64,000 nucleotides of DNA. Source: Flagellimonas oceanensis. GTDB taxonomy: Bacteria; Bacteroidota; Bacteroidia; Flavobacteriales; Flavobacteriaceae. Positions 1 to 8,594 of the stretch are shown here, piece by piece; the first letter of the stretch is position 1; every line of letters starts with the position of its first letter. Location: NCBI RefSeq assembly GCF_003992595.1, contig NZ_RZNA01000005.1, positions 1 through 64,000 of the forward strand, written 5' to 3'. Below the pieces are notes generated by a model, which searched no databases, was not told where the DNA came from, and saw nothing but the letters and a program-made list of their open reading frames with translations. The translations under genes were made by a program, and so were the position numbers.

Positions 1-21
1 CTGTAAACTGAACTCTGTCTG
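1..21 (+). repeat. Left terminal inverted repeat of the IS256 element
   Basis: Pairs with the complement of 1312-1332 with three mismatches. The outermost bases CTGTAAA match the right tip exactly. Confidence 0.85.
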
Positions 22-59
22 AAAAAGATTAGAAGTATTAATTTTATTCAGACAGTACC

Positions 60-1325
60 ATGACAAAGAAAGAACAGACAGAATTTGAAAAGAAGGTGCT
101 CGAGCAGTTCATGTCGGGCAAGAACCTTTTCGGTGAGGGAGGCGCCTTTGCCCCCATGCTGAAGAATGTGATCGAGAAGGCCCTTGAGGCGGAGATGGAC
201 GGCCATCTGGACGAGGGTGAGCGCACCAAGGGCAACAAACGCAATGGCAAGGGAAAAAAGACGCTGAAAAGTGGTTTTGGGACCTTCGACATCGATACCC
301 CGCAGGACCGCCAGAGCAGCTTTGAGCCGGAACTTGTGAAGAAACGCCAGACCATCCTGGCGGACAATCTCTCGGAGAAGATCATCGGGCTCTACGGCCT
401 TGGGATGAGTTACCGCGACATCTCGTCCCATATCAAGGAGATGTACGATACGGAGATCTCCCATACGGTCTTAAGCCAGATCACCGATCGGATCGTCCCC
501 GATGTAAAGGCGTGGCAGAACCGTCCCCTGGAGCCCCTCTATTGCATCGTGTGGCTGGATGCCATGCACTACAAGGTAAAGGTCGATGGGAAGATCGAGC
601 ACAAGGCCCTTTATAACATACTTGGCATCAACAAGGAGGGATATAAGGAAGTTTTGGGCATGTACATCTCCGAGAGCGAGGGTGCCAACTTCTGGCTCCA
701 GGTGCTGACCGACCTGAACAACCGTGGACTGCAGGACATCCTTATTGCCTGTACCGATAACCTGAAGGGCTTTACCGAGGCCATACTCAGCATATTCCCA
801 AAGACCCAGGTACAGAAGTGCATTGTACACCAGATACGCAATTCCCTCAGGTATATTGCCTCAAAGGACCAAAAGGAGTTCATGCGGGACCTCAAAGAGG
901 TATACCGGGCCACCAGTAAGGAGGTGGCCGAGGACGGACTCCTGGCCCTGGGCGAAAAATGGGGAGGCAAATATCCCGTGGTCATTGAATCCTGGCAGAA
1001 CAACTGGGAAGAGCTCTCCCAGTACTTCCAATACACCCCGCCCATCCGCAAACTGATCTATACCACCAATGCCGTGGAGGGCTTCCACCGCCAGGTACGC
1101 AAGGTCACCAAGACCAAAGGGGCCTTTACAAACGATATGGCCCTGCTCAAGCTGGTCTACCTGGCCACCAGGAACATCGAGAAGAAATGGACATCGCCCC
1201 TGCAGAATTGGAGCCTGGTGGTCCAGCAACTTTATATTAAATTTGGGGAGAGGATTCCCTTGGAATTAAATCCCAATCCCTCTGGGGCTAGCCCCAGAGG
1301 GATTGATGGATCGGACAGAGTTTAA
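60..1325 (+). CDS. IS256-family (mutator-type) DDE transposase
   Basis: A 421-residue transposase, close to the usual IS256 length of about 400. The catalytic triad is visible: Asp167 in WLDAMHYKV, Asp233 in CTDNLKGF and Glu340 in NAVEGFHRQ. The N-terminal part contains the family segment ALEAEMDGHLDE and a basic stretch that probably binds the terminal repeats. The frame is intact, so the element could be active. The last 15 or so residues are encoded by a perfect 30-base palindrome (1275-1304) followed by the right terminal repeat, so the natural C-terminus looks like a read-out into the IS end. It starts at the ATG 59 bases inside the left end. Confidence 0.95.
   Translation: MTKKEQTEFEKKVLEQFMSGKNLFGEGGAFAPMLKNVIEKALEAEMDGHLDEGERTKGNKRNGKGKKTLKSGFGTFDIDTPQDRQSSFEPELVKKRQTILADNLSEKIIGLYGLGMSYRDISSHIKEMYDTEISHTVLSQITDRIVPDVKAWQNRPLEPLYCIVWLDAMHYKVKVDGKIEHKALYNILGINKEGYKEVLGMYISESEGANFWLQVLTDLNNRGLQDILIACTDNLKGFTEAILSIFPKTQVQKCIVHQIRNSLRYIASKDQKEFMRDLKEVYRATSKEVAEDGLLALGEKWGGKYPVVIESWQNNWEELSQYFQYTPPIRKLIYTTNAVEGFHRQVRKVTKTKGAFTNDMALLKLVYLATRNIEKKWTSPLQNWSLVVQQLYIKFGERIPLELNPNPSGASPRGIDGSDRV
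1275..1304. repeat. Perfect 30-base palindrome at the 3' end of the transposase gene
   Basis: The left arm AATCCCTCTGGGGCT at 1275-1289 is followed directly by its exact reverse complement at 1290-1304. On RNA this would be a very stable hairpin. There is no T-run after it, so it is not a classic terminator. It lies 8 bases inside the right terminal repeat and may block transcription reading into or out of the IS, or act in transposition. Confidence 0.85.
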
Positions 1326-1332
1326 TTTACAG
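1312..1332 (-). repeat. Right terminal inverted repeat of the IS256 element
   Basis: Read on the minus strand it begins CTGTAAATTAAACTC, matching the left end at 18 of 21 positions. It overlaps the last codons and stop of the transposase gene, a compact arrangement. Confidence 0.85.
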
Positions 1333-1893
1333 ACCCCCAAACAGATGAGTGTGCGTAATTCCAAACCTTCATTTCTATTAATGGAAGAAGCACCGACCAT
1401 TCGCTTACTCAATATGCACCGCATTCCAGCGACACTGCGAAGCTATGATATCGCCACCATTTATGTAATGCAGGACAAAATCCAAAACGATATGATGTAT
1501 GGCGATAAGGCCAGCAAAGCTATTTTGAGTAACCTATCCTATCAATTCTTTGGCAAGGTCAATGACCCAGACACGGCAAAGTATTACGAACGTTTTTTTG
1601 AAATTATCAAAAACCCAACAAAAAGCATAAGTAAGGCCGCCAACATCTTTAAAACCGACACCCGAATAACAAAAGGCGAAAGAGAGGTTTCCAAAAGAAG
1701 AGCAGATATTTTCTTTAGGCTCAAACAAGGTGAGTTCGTCACCTTTGCAGACGGGAAGGATAAGAAAGTACGGTTCAAATTATCAAAAATCGAAAGACAA
1801 CTTCCACAGGATACCAAGCGATATTCGGAAGCAGATTTGAGAGCGAATTTTGAAAGGATTTATGATGAGGCGAGGTCGATTTTTAGAGGATAA
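1333..1893 (+). pseudogene. 3' part of the conjugal coupling protein gene (TraG/MobC, VirD4-like), cut by IS256
   Basis: After the right IS end an open frame continues for 186 codons to a normal stop. It contains FLLMEEAPTI, the Walker B region of TraG/VirD4 coupling ATPases, then ATLRSYDIATIYVMQDKIQ, typical of the same family (motor domain that docks the relaxosome to the conjugation channel), then a C-terminal tail. The Walker A half must lie left of the window, on the other side of the IS. The apparent ATG at 1303 lies inside the IS and is not the natural start. Without a joined Walker A and B the product cannot be a working ATPase. Confidence 0.85.
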
Positions 1894-2040
1894 CAACTAA
1901 GCAAGTTTCTCAATCGATTACCCCAAAATATTTAAGTATAGCACTGATGAAAAGTAAAAATTAGAAAAGTTCTAACAATTAGTTTTCCGTACTTTTTATG
2001 AAACCACCACATTCTGAGGTCATTTTTTTATAGTTATCCA
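1894..2040. other. Intergenic gap between coupling-protein remnant and TrlF-like gene
   Basis: An AT-rich stretch of about 150 bases between two convergent genes. I see no strong terminator hairpin and no gene in it. Confidence 0.5.
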
Positions 2041-4896
2041 TTAAAAGCCATATTTATCTTTTCTAAGCCTGAACGCCTTTTCGCCACCTTCCATTACAGA
2101 TGTAATTTCGTTTTTAATCTCTTTGGTGTCAATAGCACCTTCTGCTTTGATAATCCCTCTTGTTTGTGAGCTGGCATCTTTATAGTCGCAGCAAATCACT
2201 AATTCGGCATCGCCGTTAACTACCAAATTGGCATTATGGCTCGTAAAAACCAATTGCCTTTTCTTTTTGGCATTCCAGATATTTTGGATTATTGCATCAA
2301 TAGCTCTATTGTCAATGTCATCTTCGGGTTGGTCGATTAGTAAAGGTATTCCGGGCTGGTTGAGTAATACTGTAAGTAGTGCCGTAGCCTGCTGCCCAGC
2401 AGATGCATCTCGAAAGGGAATTTCATCGCCAAGTTCATTATTTGTTGTATAAAAGAATTCAGGGTCAAATTCTAATTCTGTTGCTGTCAATTGTAACCAG
2501 TCATCGGTTGTGATTTTGGATTGCATCTTTAATTTGTGGTCTTCGCTGAATCCGGTTGAGTCCAAGATTGGTGTAGATGGCAATTCTTCTGGATTCTCTT
2601 CATCAAGTTTAAATTCTGCCAATAATCTTAATTCTTCAGAGATCGCTATAAATTCAGAAATTGGGTCATCTTTGCTGCGGATATGTGCTATTAATGCATC
2701 TATTCGCTCTTCTCTGATTCTCGTTCCTTCAAGAATAGAACGTAATTTTTCCTTGAAATTAGCAAGATTGATATTTTTGGTAACTACTGCTTTAATAAGG
2801 TTATTTGATAAATCGGTGAAATTTGTTGCTTGGTCATTTAATACCTGAACTTTTTCCAAGTGCAGTTCCTTCCATTCTTCTTTATAGGCGTTATAGTCGT
2901 TTTCTGGATTTCCAAGCTCTTTTAATACTGATTTCCTATCGGCAACTAAACTATTAATCTCTGCCAGACGGTCTTCAAGTTTTTTAATATTCGTTAGTTG
3001 TTCTTGACTTGCTATGGACTTCCCCTTGGCAGCCTCATATTCACTATCGAACTGCGCTTGCTTTTTCCCCCATTCTTCTACAATTTCGGTGTACTGCTTT
3101 AATCCGCTCTCATTAAAAATATCCTTCAGATTTTGAACAGCTTCGTTGATATTTTTGAATTTTGTTTTGACCTCTGTATTAAGATTTTCTATCAAATCCT
3201 TGTTCTCTATGTTGTCAATGTGAGGCTCAATAGGTTCTGGGTATAATTTCAAAAGCTCAAGAAGCTCATCAGCTTTAGACTCAAAAAGCGATAGTTCAGA
3301 TTCAGTATTTTCTATAATTGTCTTCTCTAACTCAAATTTTGATTTTTTGTTAATTGTTTTTTGGTCAGCTTCCGAAATCCCTTTTAAAGACTCTCTAATA
3401 CCTTTAACTTGCCCCTTTATAGAACTACCTTCAATATTGAAATTTGCTATCTCATTCTGCACTTTCTTTTTGCGTACTAATTGATTGTACGCATTTTTGA
3501 GTTTTAGATTTGTTTCGTCTAAATTGTAAGAAGTACGCTCTAAGCTGCTCTTAATAGGTTGTTCTATAAACCGCTTTAGTTCTTCTGTCTTTACACCAAC
3601 ATCACTAAGTTGTTTTTGGCTATAGGATTGTATTGGCAGTACTTTTCGAATATCTTCTTCACTAACTTTTTGAAATTCACCATCACCAATTTTCAAAAGT
3701 ATTTCCCTGCTGGCAGAATTTCTTTTAACGATGTGGCGAACATCATTTTTCACCATTGTAATTCTCACTTCACCATCAACGGCTGTCAACGTTTTCCTTA
3801 TTAGCGTATCTCTTCGGTTCTGAATAATATCCAATTCTTGATAGTTGCCTATTTTAACCGTTTGGTCACACAGTCCCCATCTTATGTATTCTAAAATAGT
3901 TGACTTGCCAGTTCCTCTTCCACCAATCAAGGCGTTATATTGCTGATTGAAGTTGATATTGAAACCACCCAGAAATTTAGAGTTTGTAACATCCAGCGAT
4001 TCAATAAATATTTGAGGCATTTCTGGCTCATTCTGAGAAATTCTGGATTCTTTGGCCAAACAGGCCTGCCGAATAGCTTCTGCAGTTGGTTCTGCCCATT
4101 TAACCCAAGTAGAATATTTTCCAAACTCACGACCGTCCTCGTACCTATTATCTGAAGTAGATACAAGACCTATGCTCTTGTTTCCGTAGTTGACATCCCC
4201 ACCGTTAATTTTATTTTGATAACCGGATTCCTGTGATATGTCCTTATCAACATAACCGCCAACGCAAGGCATTTTAATGTAGTGCTCTTGGAAGCCTTGA
4301 CGTATTATGGAATGTTGGCCACCTTTCCCAACATTAGGAAGTACAATGTACCTACCTTTACAATAGCTAACTTCATCTAAAATTTTATGAAGCTGGGGAA
4401 GGTTGTTGATTACCTCTTGGGAAATTCTCTGGGTTTGTACCGTTTGTCTGTCATAGGGGTCTGTAGGTTGTATGCCAAGAAAATTAAGGACAGAGTTGAG
4501 ATGGGTATCCTCGAAATCTGCATCAAAAATAATAATAGTCTGGCTTGCAGGATTGGAAAGGCTGAGTTCAATGCCTGGGAAAACCGTAACTTTTTTCTCT
4601 GGCTCGCCCATTATGTCGTGTATCTCATTCTGCTCTATGGCGACCCTTCGTAAGTGTTGGACAAAAACCACATCGTGATGGTCTGTCATAGCGATGGCGT
4701 TAATTCCTGCACTGCTTATTTTGTCTAAATATTCCTTACAAAATTGATTTCGGTTATCATCAATTTGCTGTTTGTCCTCTTGAGTTAAACCTTCTACTTG
4801 CTCTGGATTTACACCATAACGTGCACCTGTCCAAGCAATATCGCGAGGGCTGTGTACCTGAAAATCACATCGATAAAATTTTGCGCCTTTATTCAT
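2041..4896 (-). CDS. TrlF/Ppl-type protein: PHP phosphoesterase domain fused to SMC-like ATPase
   Basis: A 951-residue protein with two parts. Residues 1-280 resemble a PHP (polymerase and histidinol phosphatase) domain: DFQVHSP at 11-17, TDHH at 71-74, PGIE ending at Glu110, His195 in GGQHS and SDNR at 248-251 supply metal ligands. The rest is an SMC/Rad50-like ATPase: Walker A GGRGTGKST at 325-333, a long coiled coil at about 440-750, signature SAGQQ at 832-836, Walker B LLIDQPEDD at 852-860 and the H-loop TSHN near 886. This matches the family named TrlF and the architecture of the single-gene Ppl antiphage system reported by Gao and colleagues in 2020. Probable role: nucleic-acid or nucleotide cleavage coupled to ATP-driven sensing. 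Substrate unknown. It is ICE cargo, next to a divergent regulator-like gene. Confidence 0.8.
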   Translation of the reverse strand: MNKGAKFYRCDFQVHSPRDIAWTGARYGVNPEQVEGLTQEDKQQIDDNRNQFCKEYLDKISSAGINAIAMTDHHDVVFVQHLRRVAIEQNEIHDIMGEPEKKVTVFPGIELSLSNPASQTIIIFDADFEDTHLNSVLNFLGIQPTDPYDRQTVQTQRISQEVINNLPQLHKILDEVSYCKGRYIVLPNVGKGGQHSIIRQGFQEHYIKMPCVGGYVDKDISQESGYQNKINGGDVNYGNKSIGLVSTSDNRYEDGREFGKYSTWVKWAEPTAEAIRQACLAKESRISQNEPEMPQIFIESLDVTNSKFLGGFNINFNQQYNALIGGRGTGKSTILEYIRWGLCDQTVKIGNYQELDIIQNRRDTLIRKTLTAVDGEVRITMVKNDVRHIVKRNSASREILLKIGDGEFQKVSEEDIRKVLPIQSYSQKQLSDVGVKTEELKRFIEQPIKSSLERTSYNLDETNLKLKNAYNQLVRKKKVQNEIANFNIEGSSIKGQVKGIRESLKGISEADQKTINKKSKFELEKTIIENTESELSLFESKADELLELLKLYPEPIEPHIDNIENKDLIENLNTEVKTKFKNINEAVQNLKDIFNESGLKQYTEIVEEWGKKQAQFDSEYEAAKGKSIASQEQLTNIKKLEDRLAEINSLVADRKSVLKELGNPENDYNAYKEEWKELHLEKVQVLNDQATNFTDLSNNLIKAVVTKNINLANFKEKLRSILEGTRIREERIDALIAHIRSKDDPISEFIAISEELRLLAEFKLDEENPEELPSTPILDSTGFSEDHKLKMQSKITTDDWLQLTATELEFDPEFFYTTNNELGDEIPFRDASAGQQATALLTVLLNQPGIPLLIDQPEDDIDNRAIDAIIQNIWNAKKKRQLVFTSHNANLVVNGDAELVICCDYKDASSQTRGIIKAEGAIDTKEIKNEITSVMEGGEKAFRLRKDKYGF

Positions 4897-5081
4897 GAAA
4901 AAATAGTGATATTAAAATCGATAAAGTTAATTAACATTTTATGGATTTTAACATTTCACAACAGTTTAGTTTTAACAAATGTTTTCTTGCAGATTGAATC
5001 ATCGTAATCTTATTATATCTGTTTTTTGCTAAAACCCACAATTTAATATCACTATCTTTATCCCCTAATTTACCTTGATGA
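4897..5081. promoter_or_regulatory. Divergent promoter region between TrlF-like and AlbA_2-type genes
   Basis: 185 AT-rich bases separate two divergently read genes, so both promoters must lie here. On the plus strand TATCTTTA near 5056 is a plausible -7 element (TAnnTTTG with one change) about 20 bases before the ATG at 5082. I see no convincing palindromic operator. Confidence 0.4.
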
Positions 5082-6440
5082 ATGCCAGAAACAAACCGTA
5101 TAGAATACAAACGAGAACTGTCCGATGGGCTTGAAAAAGAGGTCATTGCTTTTTTGAACTATCGCGAGGGTGGTATTCTCTATATCGGTATTGACAAAAA
5201 CGAGAATGTTTACGGTTTGGCGGATTCGGATGGCGACCAACTTAAGATTAAGGATAGGCTAAAGAACAACATCCGACCTTTCGCATTGGGTCTGTTTGAC
5301 ATCGTGAGCGAGGAACGGGATGGTAAAGACATCCTTAAAATTATTGTCGCCAGCGGTCCTGAAAAACTGTATCATCTTAGAAAGTATGGGATGAGCGAAA
5401 AGGGGTGTTTTATCCGTATGGGTTCATCTGCAGAGCCAATGTCCCAAAAGATGATAGACGAGCTCTTTGCTAAGCGCACACGAAATTCCATCAGCAAAAT
5501 TAAATCTGGACGACAGGACCTGAGCTTTGGACAGTTGAAAATCTATTACGAAGAAGCTGGCTATAATTTGGGGAAAGCCTTTACAAAGAACCTGGAATTG
5601 CTTACCGAAGATGGCGCATTCAATTACGCAGGCTATCTTTTAGCTGACAAGAACAATACCTCTATTAAAGTGGCCAAGTATTCAGGCAAGACCCGAACAG
5701 ATCTCATTGAAAGTAACGAATATGGTCACGAATGCTTGGTAAAAGCGACCAAGCAGGTCATTGATAAGATTGCCGTCGAGAACAGAACAGCCACAAAAAT
5801 TACCGCAAAGGAACGACAACAGGCCAATCTTTGGAATCCCATCGCCTTACGGGAAGCTATTATCAATGCATTTGTGCATTACGACTATACCAACGAGATT
5901 ACCCCAAAGTTTGAAATCTTTTCGGACAGGATAGAAATTACATCAGCTGGTGGTCTGCCCGAAGGTTTGAGCAAAAAGGAATTTTTTGAGGGCTTTTCAG
6001 TCCCACGGAATAAAGAACTGATGCGAATTTTTAAGGATTTAGAACTGGTGGAACAATTAGGTTCTGGCATCCCTCGTATTTTGGAACACTATGGCAAAGA
6101 GAGTTTTAGTTTTTCTGATAACTTTCTTAGAATGACATTTGAGGCTAAAGAAACTACTGTTGATGAAGGTGGTGCAAAAGGTGGTCTAAAAGGTGGTCAA
6201 ATAGGTGGTCAAATCGAAAAGGATATTGGTGCCATTTCTGAATTAACACATAGACAAAAAGAAGTTCTGAAGTTAATTGCTCAAGATAATCGAATAAGTC
6301 GTTCCGGTATTGCAGAAGTATTACATATCAATGAATCTGCAATTCAAAAACACCTCAATAATTTAAAGGATGCTGGATATATAGAGCGTGTGGGCGGAAC
6401 AAGAGGCTATTGGGAAATCAATCTCGATAAAAATAAATAA
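5082..6440 (+). CDS. AlbA_2 (Schlafen-like) domain protein with HATPase-like and winged-helix domains
   Basis: A 452-residue protein of the COG2865 type, usually called ATP-binding protein or transcriptional regulator. The N-terminal AlbA_2 domain (about 1-130) begins IEYKRELSDGLEKEV and has the strand GGILYIGIDKNENVYGL. The middle (about 250-350) has NPIALREAIINAFVHYDY and EIFSDRIEITSAGGLP, typical of the HATPase_c_4 region. After a Gly-rich linker built of four 12-base repeats (6168-6215) comes a winged helix (about 385-445) with ISRSGIAEVLHINESAIQK. It is divergent from the TrlF-like gene and may control it, or act as a companion; that pairing is inference. Exact biochemical function of this family is not settled. 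Confidence 0.75.
   Translation: MPETNRIEYKRELSDGLEKEVIAFLNYREGGILYIGIDKNENVYGLADSDGDQLKIKDRLKNNIRPFALGLFDIVSEERDGKDILKIIVASGPEKLYHLRKYGMSEKGCFIRMGSSAEPMSQKMIDELFAKRTRNSISKIKSGRQDLSFGQLKIYYEEAGYNLGKAFTKNLELLTEDGAFNYAGYLLADKNNTSIKVAKYSGKTRTDLIESNEYGHECLVKATKQVIDKIAVENRTATKITAKERQQANLWNPIALREAIINAFVHYDYTNEITPKFEIFSDRIEITSAGGLPEGLSKKEFFEGFSVPRNKELMRIFKDLELVEQLGSGIPRILEHYGKESFSFSDNFLRMTFEAKETTVDEGGAKGGLKGGQIGGQIEKDIGAISELTHRQKEVLKLIAQDNRISRSGIAEVLHINESAIQKHLNNLKDAGYIERVGGTRGYWEINLDKNK
6168..6215 (+). repeat. Four tandem 12-base units encoding a Gly-Gly linker
   Basis: GGTGGT recurs at 6168, 6180, 6192 and 6204, each unit 12 bases long, encoding GGAK, GGLK, GGQI, GGQI. The unit keeps frame, so gain or loss of units would only change linker length between the ATPase-like and winged-helix domains. 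Confidence 0.85.
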
Positions 6441-6449
6441 ATACGTTTT

Positions 6450-6821
6450 TCAAAAAGGCGATTTATCTTTTGAACCTCTGGCATCTGCCAGCCACTTACC
6501 GTTTTGCTTAACCAGTTTGAAAAGGCCGGGTGTTTTATCGTAAGCTGTTGTATATTTTACCCAAGCCACATCACCCATAATCGTGTCCTGCAAAACACTA
6601 AAATTGGAATCATCTTTTGGTGTAGCGTTGAACATATTTATGGTATTCATATAGTTAGAATAAGCCTGTGGTGTTGAGTTGGCTTTTAAGGTTTCTTCAT
6701 CCTTTTCATAAAAGCTTTCGATAACAACTTGGGCTGTAGCACTTGGTCCTGAAACTTTAGTTGTGGAATCTGCACACGAAAGGAACAGCAATACGAGCGT
6801 GAAAACGATACTATTTTTCAT
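6450..6821 (-). CDS. Small lipoprotein, DUF4878-like
   Basis: 123 residues. The N-terminus is a signal peptide ending in a lipobox-like FLSC, so Cys16 is probably lipidated. The remainder has the look of a small NTF2/DUF4878-like fold: ATAQVVIESFYEKDEETLK followed by VAWVKYTTAY and LVKQNGKWLAD near the C-terminus. It lies 8 bases after traN in the same direction and is probably the last gene of the tra operon. Its role is unknown; an entry-exclusion or envelope function would fit the place but nothing in the sequence proves it. It is convergent with the AlbA_2-type gene. Confidence 0.65.
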   Translation of the reverse strand: MKNSIVFTLVLLFLSCADSTTKVSGPSATAQVVIESFYEKDEETLKANSTPQAYSNYMNTINMFNATPKDDSNFSVLQDTIMGDVAWVKYTTAYDKTPGLFKLVKQNGKWLADARGSKDKSPF

Positions 6822-6828
6822 AATGACT

Positions 6829-7668
6829 TTAATTTGGGTTATTGATATATCTGTACGATAGTTTCATTTCAATATTTCGTTCACCATCCTTTTCATTCAG
6901 TTCTAAAATTGCCCTACGGTCATTGGATAATGAAAATTTTGGCAATACATAAACGAACCGTACCGTTTCACCTTCTGCAATTTTTGAAGGCAGATTATGT
7001 TTGTAAATCGGCTCTTGATACAAACGTTGTAATGATTTCCTTTTTCCTTTTTGTCGTGTTTCAATCGAAAGGTTCAAGAAATTCAAATCGTAATCCAAGG
7101 TAGAATTATTCTCAATCTGGATGACGAAGTACAGTTCTTCTTTATCGAAAACGATATTCTCAACACGTAAAACAATACCTTCATTTCGCTTTTTGATTCG
7201 ACCAATGCGCTGTTTCCTATTGAGAAGGTATGCGCAGAATTTTTGGTAATGGTACGTTCTGTTATCTACACGCTCTTCAGAAGATTCAGCAAGAATTGAA
7301 TCGGTTACAATCGGTTTTTCATTTCCGATACTACTTGATATCGGAATAAAATAATTGAGCTTAGAAAGCTGTTTTTTATACCTTACAATATACGAAAAAA
7401 TCGAGCCATTTCGGTTGATTACCAGCAAATTACTTTCCTTTCCAGGCTTGGCTTGCAACAGTCCAAAATATTGTTCTTTTTCACGATTGTAGGTAAAGAC
7501 AAAATTATCTGAACCGGTTATACCTTGCCGAATAGGTTCTGGGAAGAATAGTGCCACATTTTTAGTGTCATTTGCATAAATGGTATCAAGTAAGTGGGTG
7601 GTTTGTGCGTTCGCTTTCGCGAAAGCGAAAACAAATACCATTATGAATATATAATTATATCGTCTCAT
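6829..7668 (-). CDS. traN: Conjugative transposon protein TraN (DUF4138)
   Basis: 279 residues with a cleavable signal peptide (MRRYNYIFIMVFVFAFAKAN). Family traits: the early segment DTIYANDTKNVALFFPEPI and the tail ERNIEMKLSYRYINNPN near the end. TraN is thought to be the VirB9-like outer-membrane-associated part of the Bacteroidetes mating channel. Its start overlaps the end of traM by 4 bases, showing translational coupling. Gene order traM-traN matches CTnDOT. Confidence 0.88.
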   Translation of the reverse strand: MRRYNYIFIMVFVFAFAKANAQTTHLLDTIYANDTKNVALFFPEPIRQGITGSDNFVFTYNREKEQYFGLLQAKPGKESNLLVINRNGSIFSYIVRYKKQLSKLNYFIPISSSIGNEKPIVTDSILAESSEERVDNRTYHYQKFCAYLLNRKQRIGRIKKRNEGIVLRVENIVFDKEELYFVIQIENNSTLDYDLNFLNLSIETRQKGKRKSLQRLYQEPIYKHNLPSKIAEGETVRFVYVLPKFSLSNDRRAILELNEKDGERNIEMKLSYRYINNPN

Positions 7669-8594
7669 AGTTTTGGTTTTAGGATTAATCTGTAATTGTT
7701 CAGGACGGTTACTTTTACCCTGCGGTTAGAACGCCTAAATACTTGTGTAAGTCCGCCAACTTGCGGTACGCTGGGAATATTAATATCGCCAATAACATCA
7801 TCAAATACCTCTCTGGTTACCTCTTCCCTAAAGTTGTTTTCGACATAGATACCCTCACTACCGTCTTGCAAATCGAAGGCTTTTAGTTTAGTGGGATGGT
7901 GTTTAATATTCTCAATTTCAATTAAAGCACGATTGGGCTGGAAACTGATAAAGCCAAAAACAGGCGTGTTCTTTGGCATAAGTTTACCATTGATAGTAGC
8001 CGATTTGGTTAGGCGCATCCGTAATCGGGTATTTGCTTGAACAACCTGGTCACCATCTACGACTACGTAAATCGTTTCATCAGTATTGCCGATAATTGAA
8101 ACTTCATTGGGCTTGGGCGAGGCCGCAAAGAACAGTTGATGTTCCAGGCCCAATTCTTCGGCTTCAATTTTTTGTTCTCTTTTAACTTCAGCAGAATCCA
8201 CCTTTGGTGTTGTTTGTTGAACAACTCGCTTTTGTCCCAAATTTTGATAGCGTTTTTCGGAATACTTAATCTTGCCAGCCTTGTAAATACTATCCACAAT
8301 GCGTTGCTTTTTTTGTTCTGGCAAATCAGGATTGTACAGTCCCGTAGAATCCAAGAGCTTTTCATCGTAGATGCTCGGTGCGGTGCTTTCACGCACTTCC
8401 TTGAGGTCGTTTATGGCATCGAGTTTGGAATCGTATTCCTTTTGGTCATCTTCCAGTTCAGGAACAAGCGTCTGTTGCAAGGTGTCTTCATCATTGTCCT
8501 CATCTTCCATAAGCATTACTGAATACGAGATAAGGAAGAGGAAAATGATGGCGAGTACACCAGCAAAAATGATTTTATTCTTTTCTACTTTCAT
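7665..8594 (-). CDS. traM: Conjugative transposon protein TraM (VirB10-like)
   Basis: 309 residues: a short cytoplasmic start, one membrane span at about 9-28, a long charged periplasmic linker (about 30-150), then a C-terminal domain with ATINGKLMPKNTPVFGFIS and IYVENNFREEV. This layout is that of TraM, the channel component that spans the cell envelope much as VirB10 does. It overlaps the end of traK by 20 bases and the start of traN by 4 bases, as expected in a tight operon. Confidence 0.87.
   Translation of the reverse strand: MKVEKNKIIFAGVLAIIFLFLISYSVMLMEDEDNDEDTLQQTLVPELEDDQKEYDSKLDAINDLKEVRESTAPSIYDEKLLDSTGLYNPDLPEQKKQRIVDSIYKAGKIKYSEKRYQNLGQKRVVQQTTPKVDSAEVKREQKIEAEELGLEHQLFFAASPKPNEVSIIGNTDETIYVVVDGDQVVQANTRLRMRLTKSATINGKLMPKNTPVFGFISFQPNRALIEIENIKHHPTKLKAFDLQDGSEGIYVENNFREEVTREVFDDVIGDINIPSVPQVGGLTQVFRRSNRRVKVTVLNNYRLILKPKL

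Larger units (their letters stand above)
1..1332 (+). mobile_element. IS256-family insertion sequence
   Basis: A single transposase gene is bounded by imperfect terminal inverted repeats: CTGTAAACTGAACTCTGTCTG at 1-21 and, as its reverse complement at 1312-1332, CTGTAAATTAAACTCTGTCCG (18 of 21 match). The left tip falls at the first base of the window, so one or two outer bases and the left target duplication cannot be seen. The right flank starts ACCCCCAAA; an 8-9 base duplication of it should lie left of position 1. The element is visibly richer in G and C than the flanking ICE, suggesting recent arrival from another background. It interrupts the coupling-protein gene that resumes at 1333. 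Confidence 0.92.

Noticed and set aside
1303-1893. A complete 196-residue gene starting at the ATG in the IS
   Set aside because: The first ten codons are IS sequence; homology to coupling proteins begins exactly at the IS border, so it is a cut gene, not a new one.
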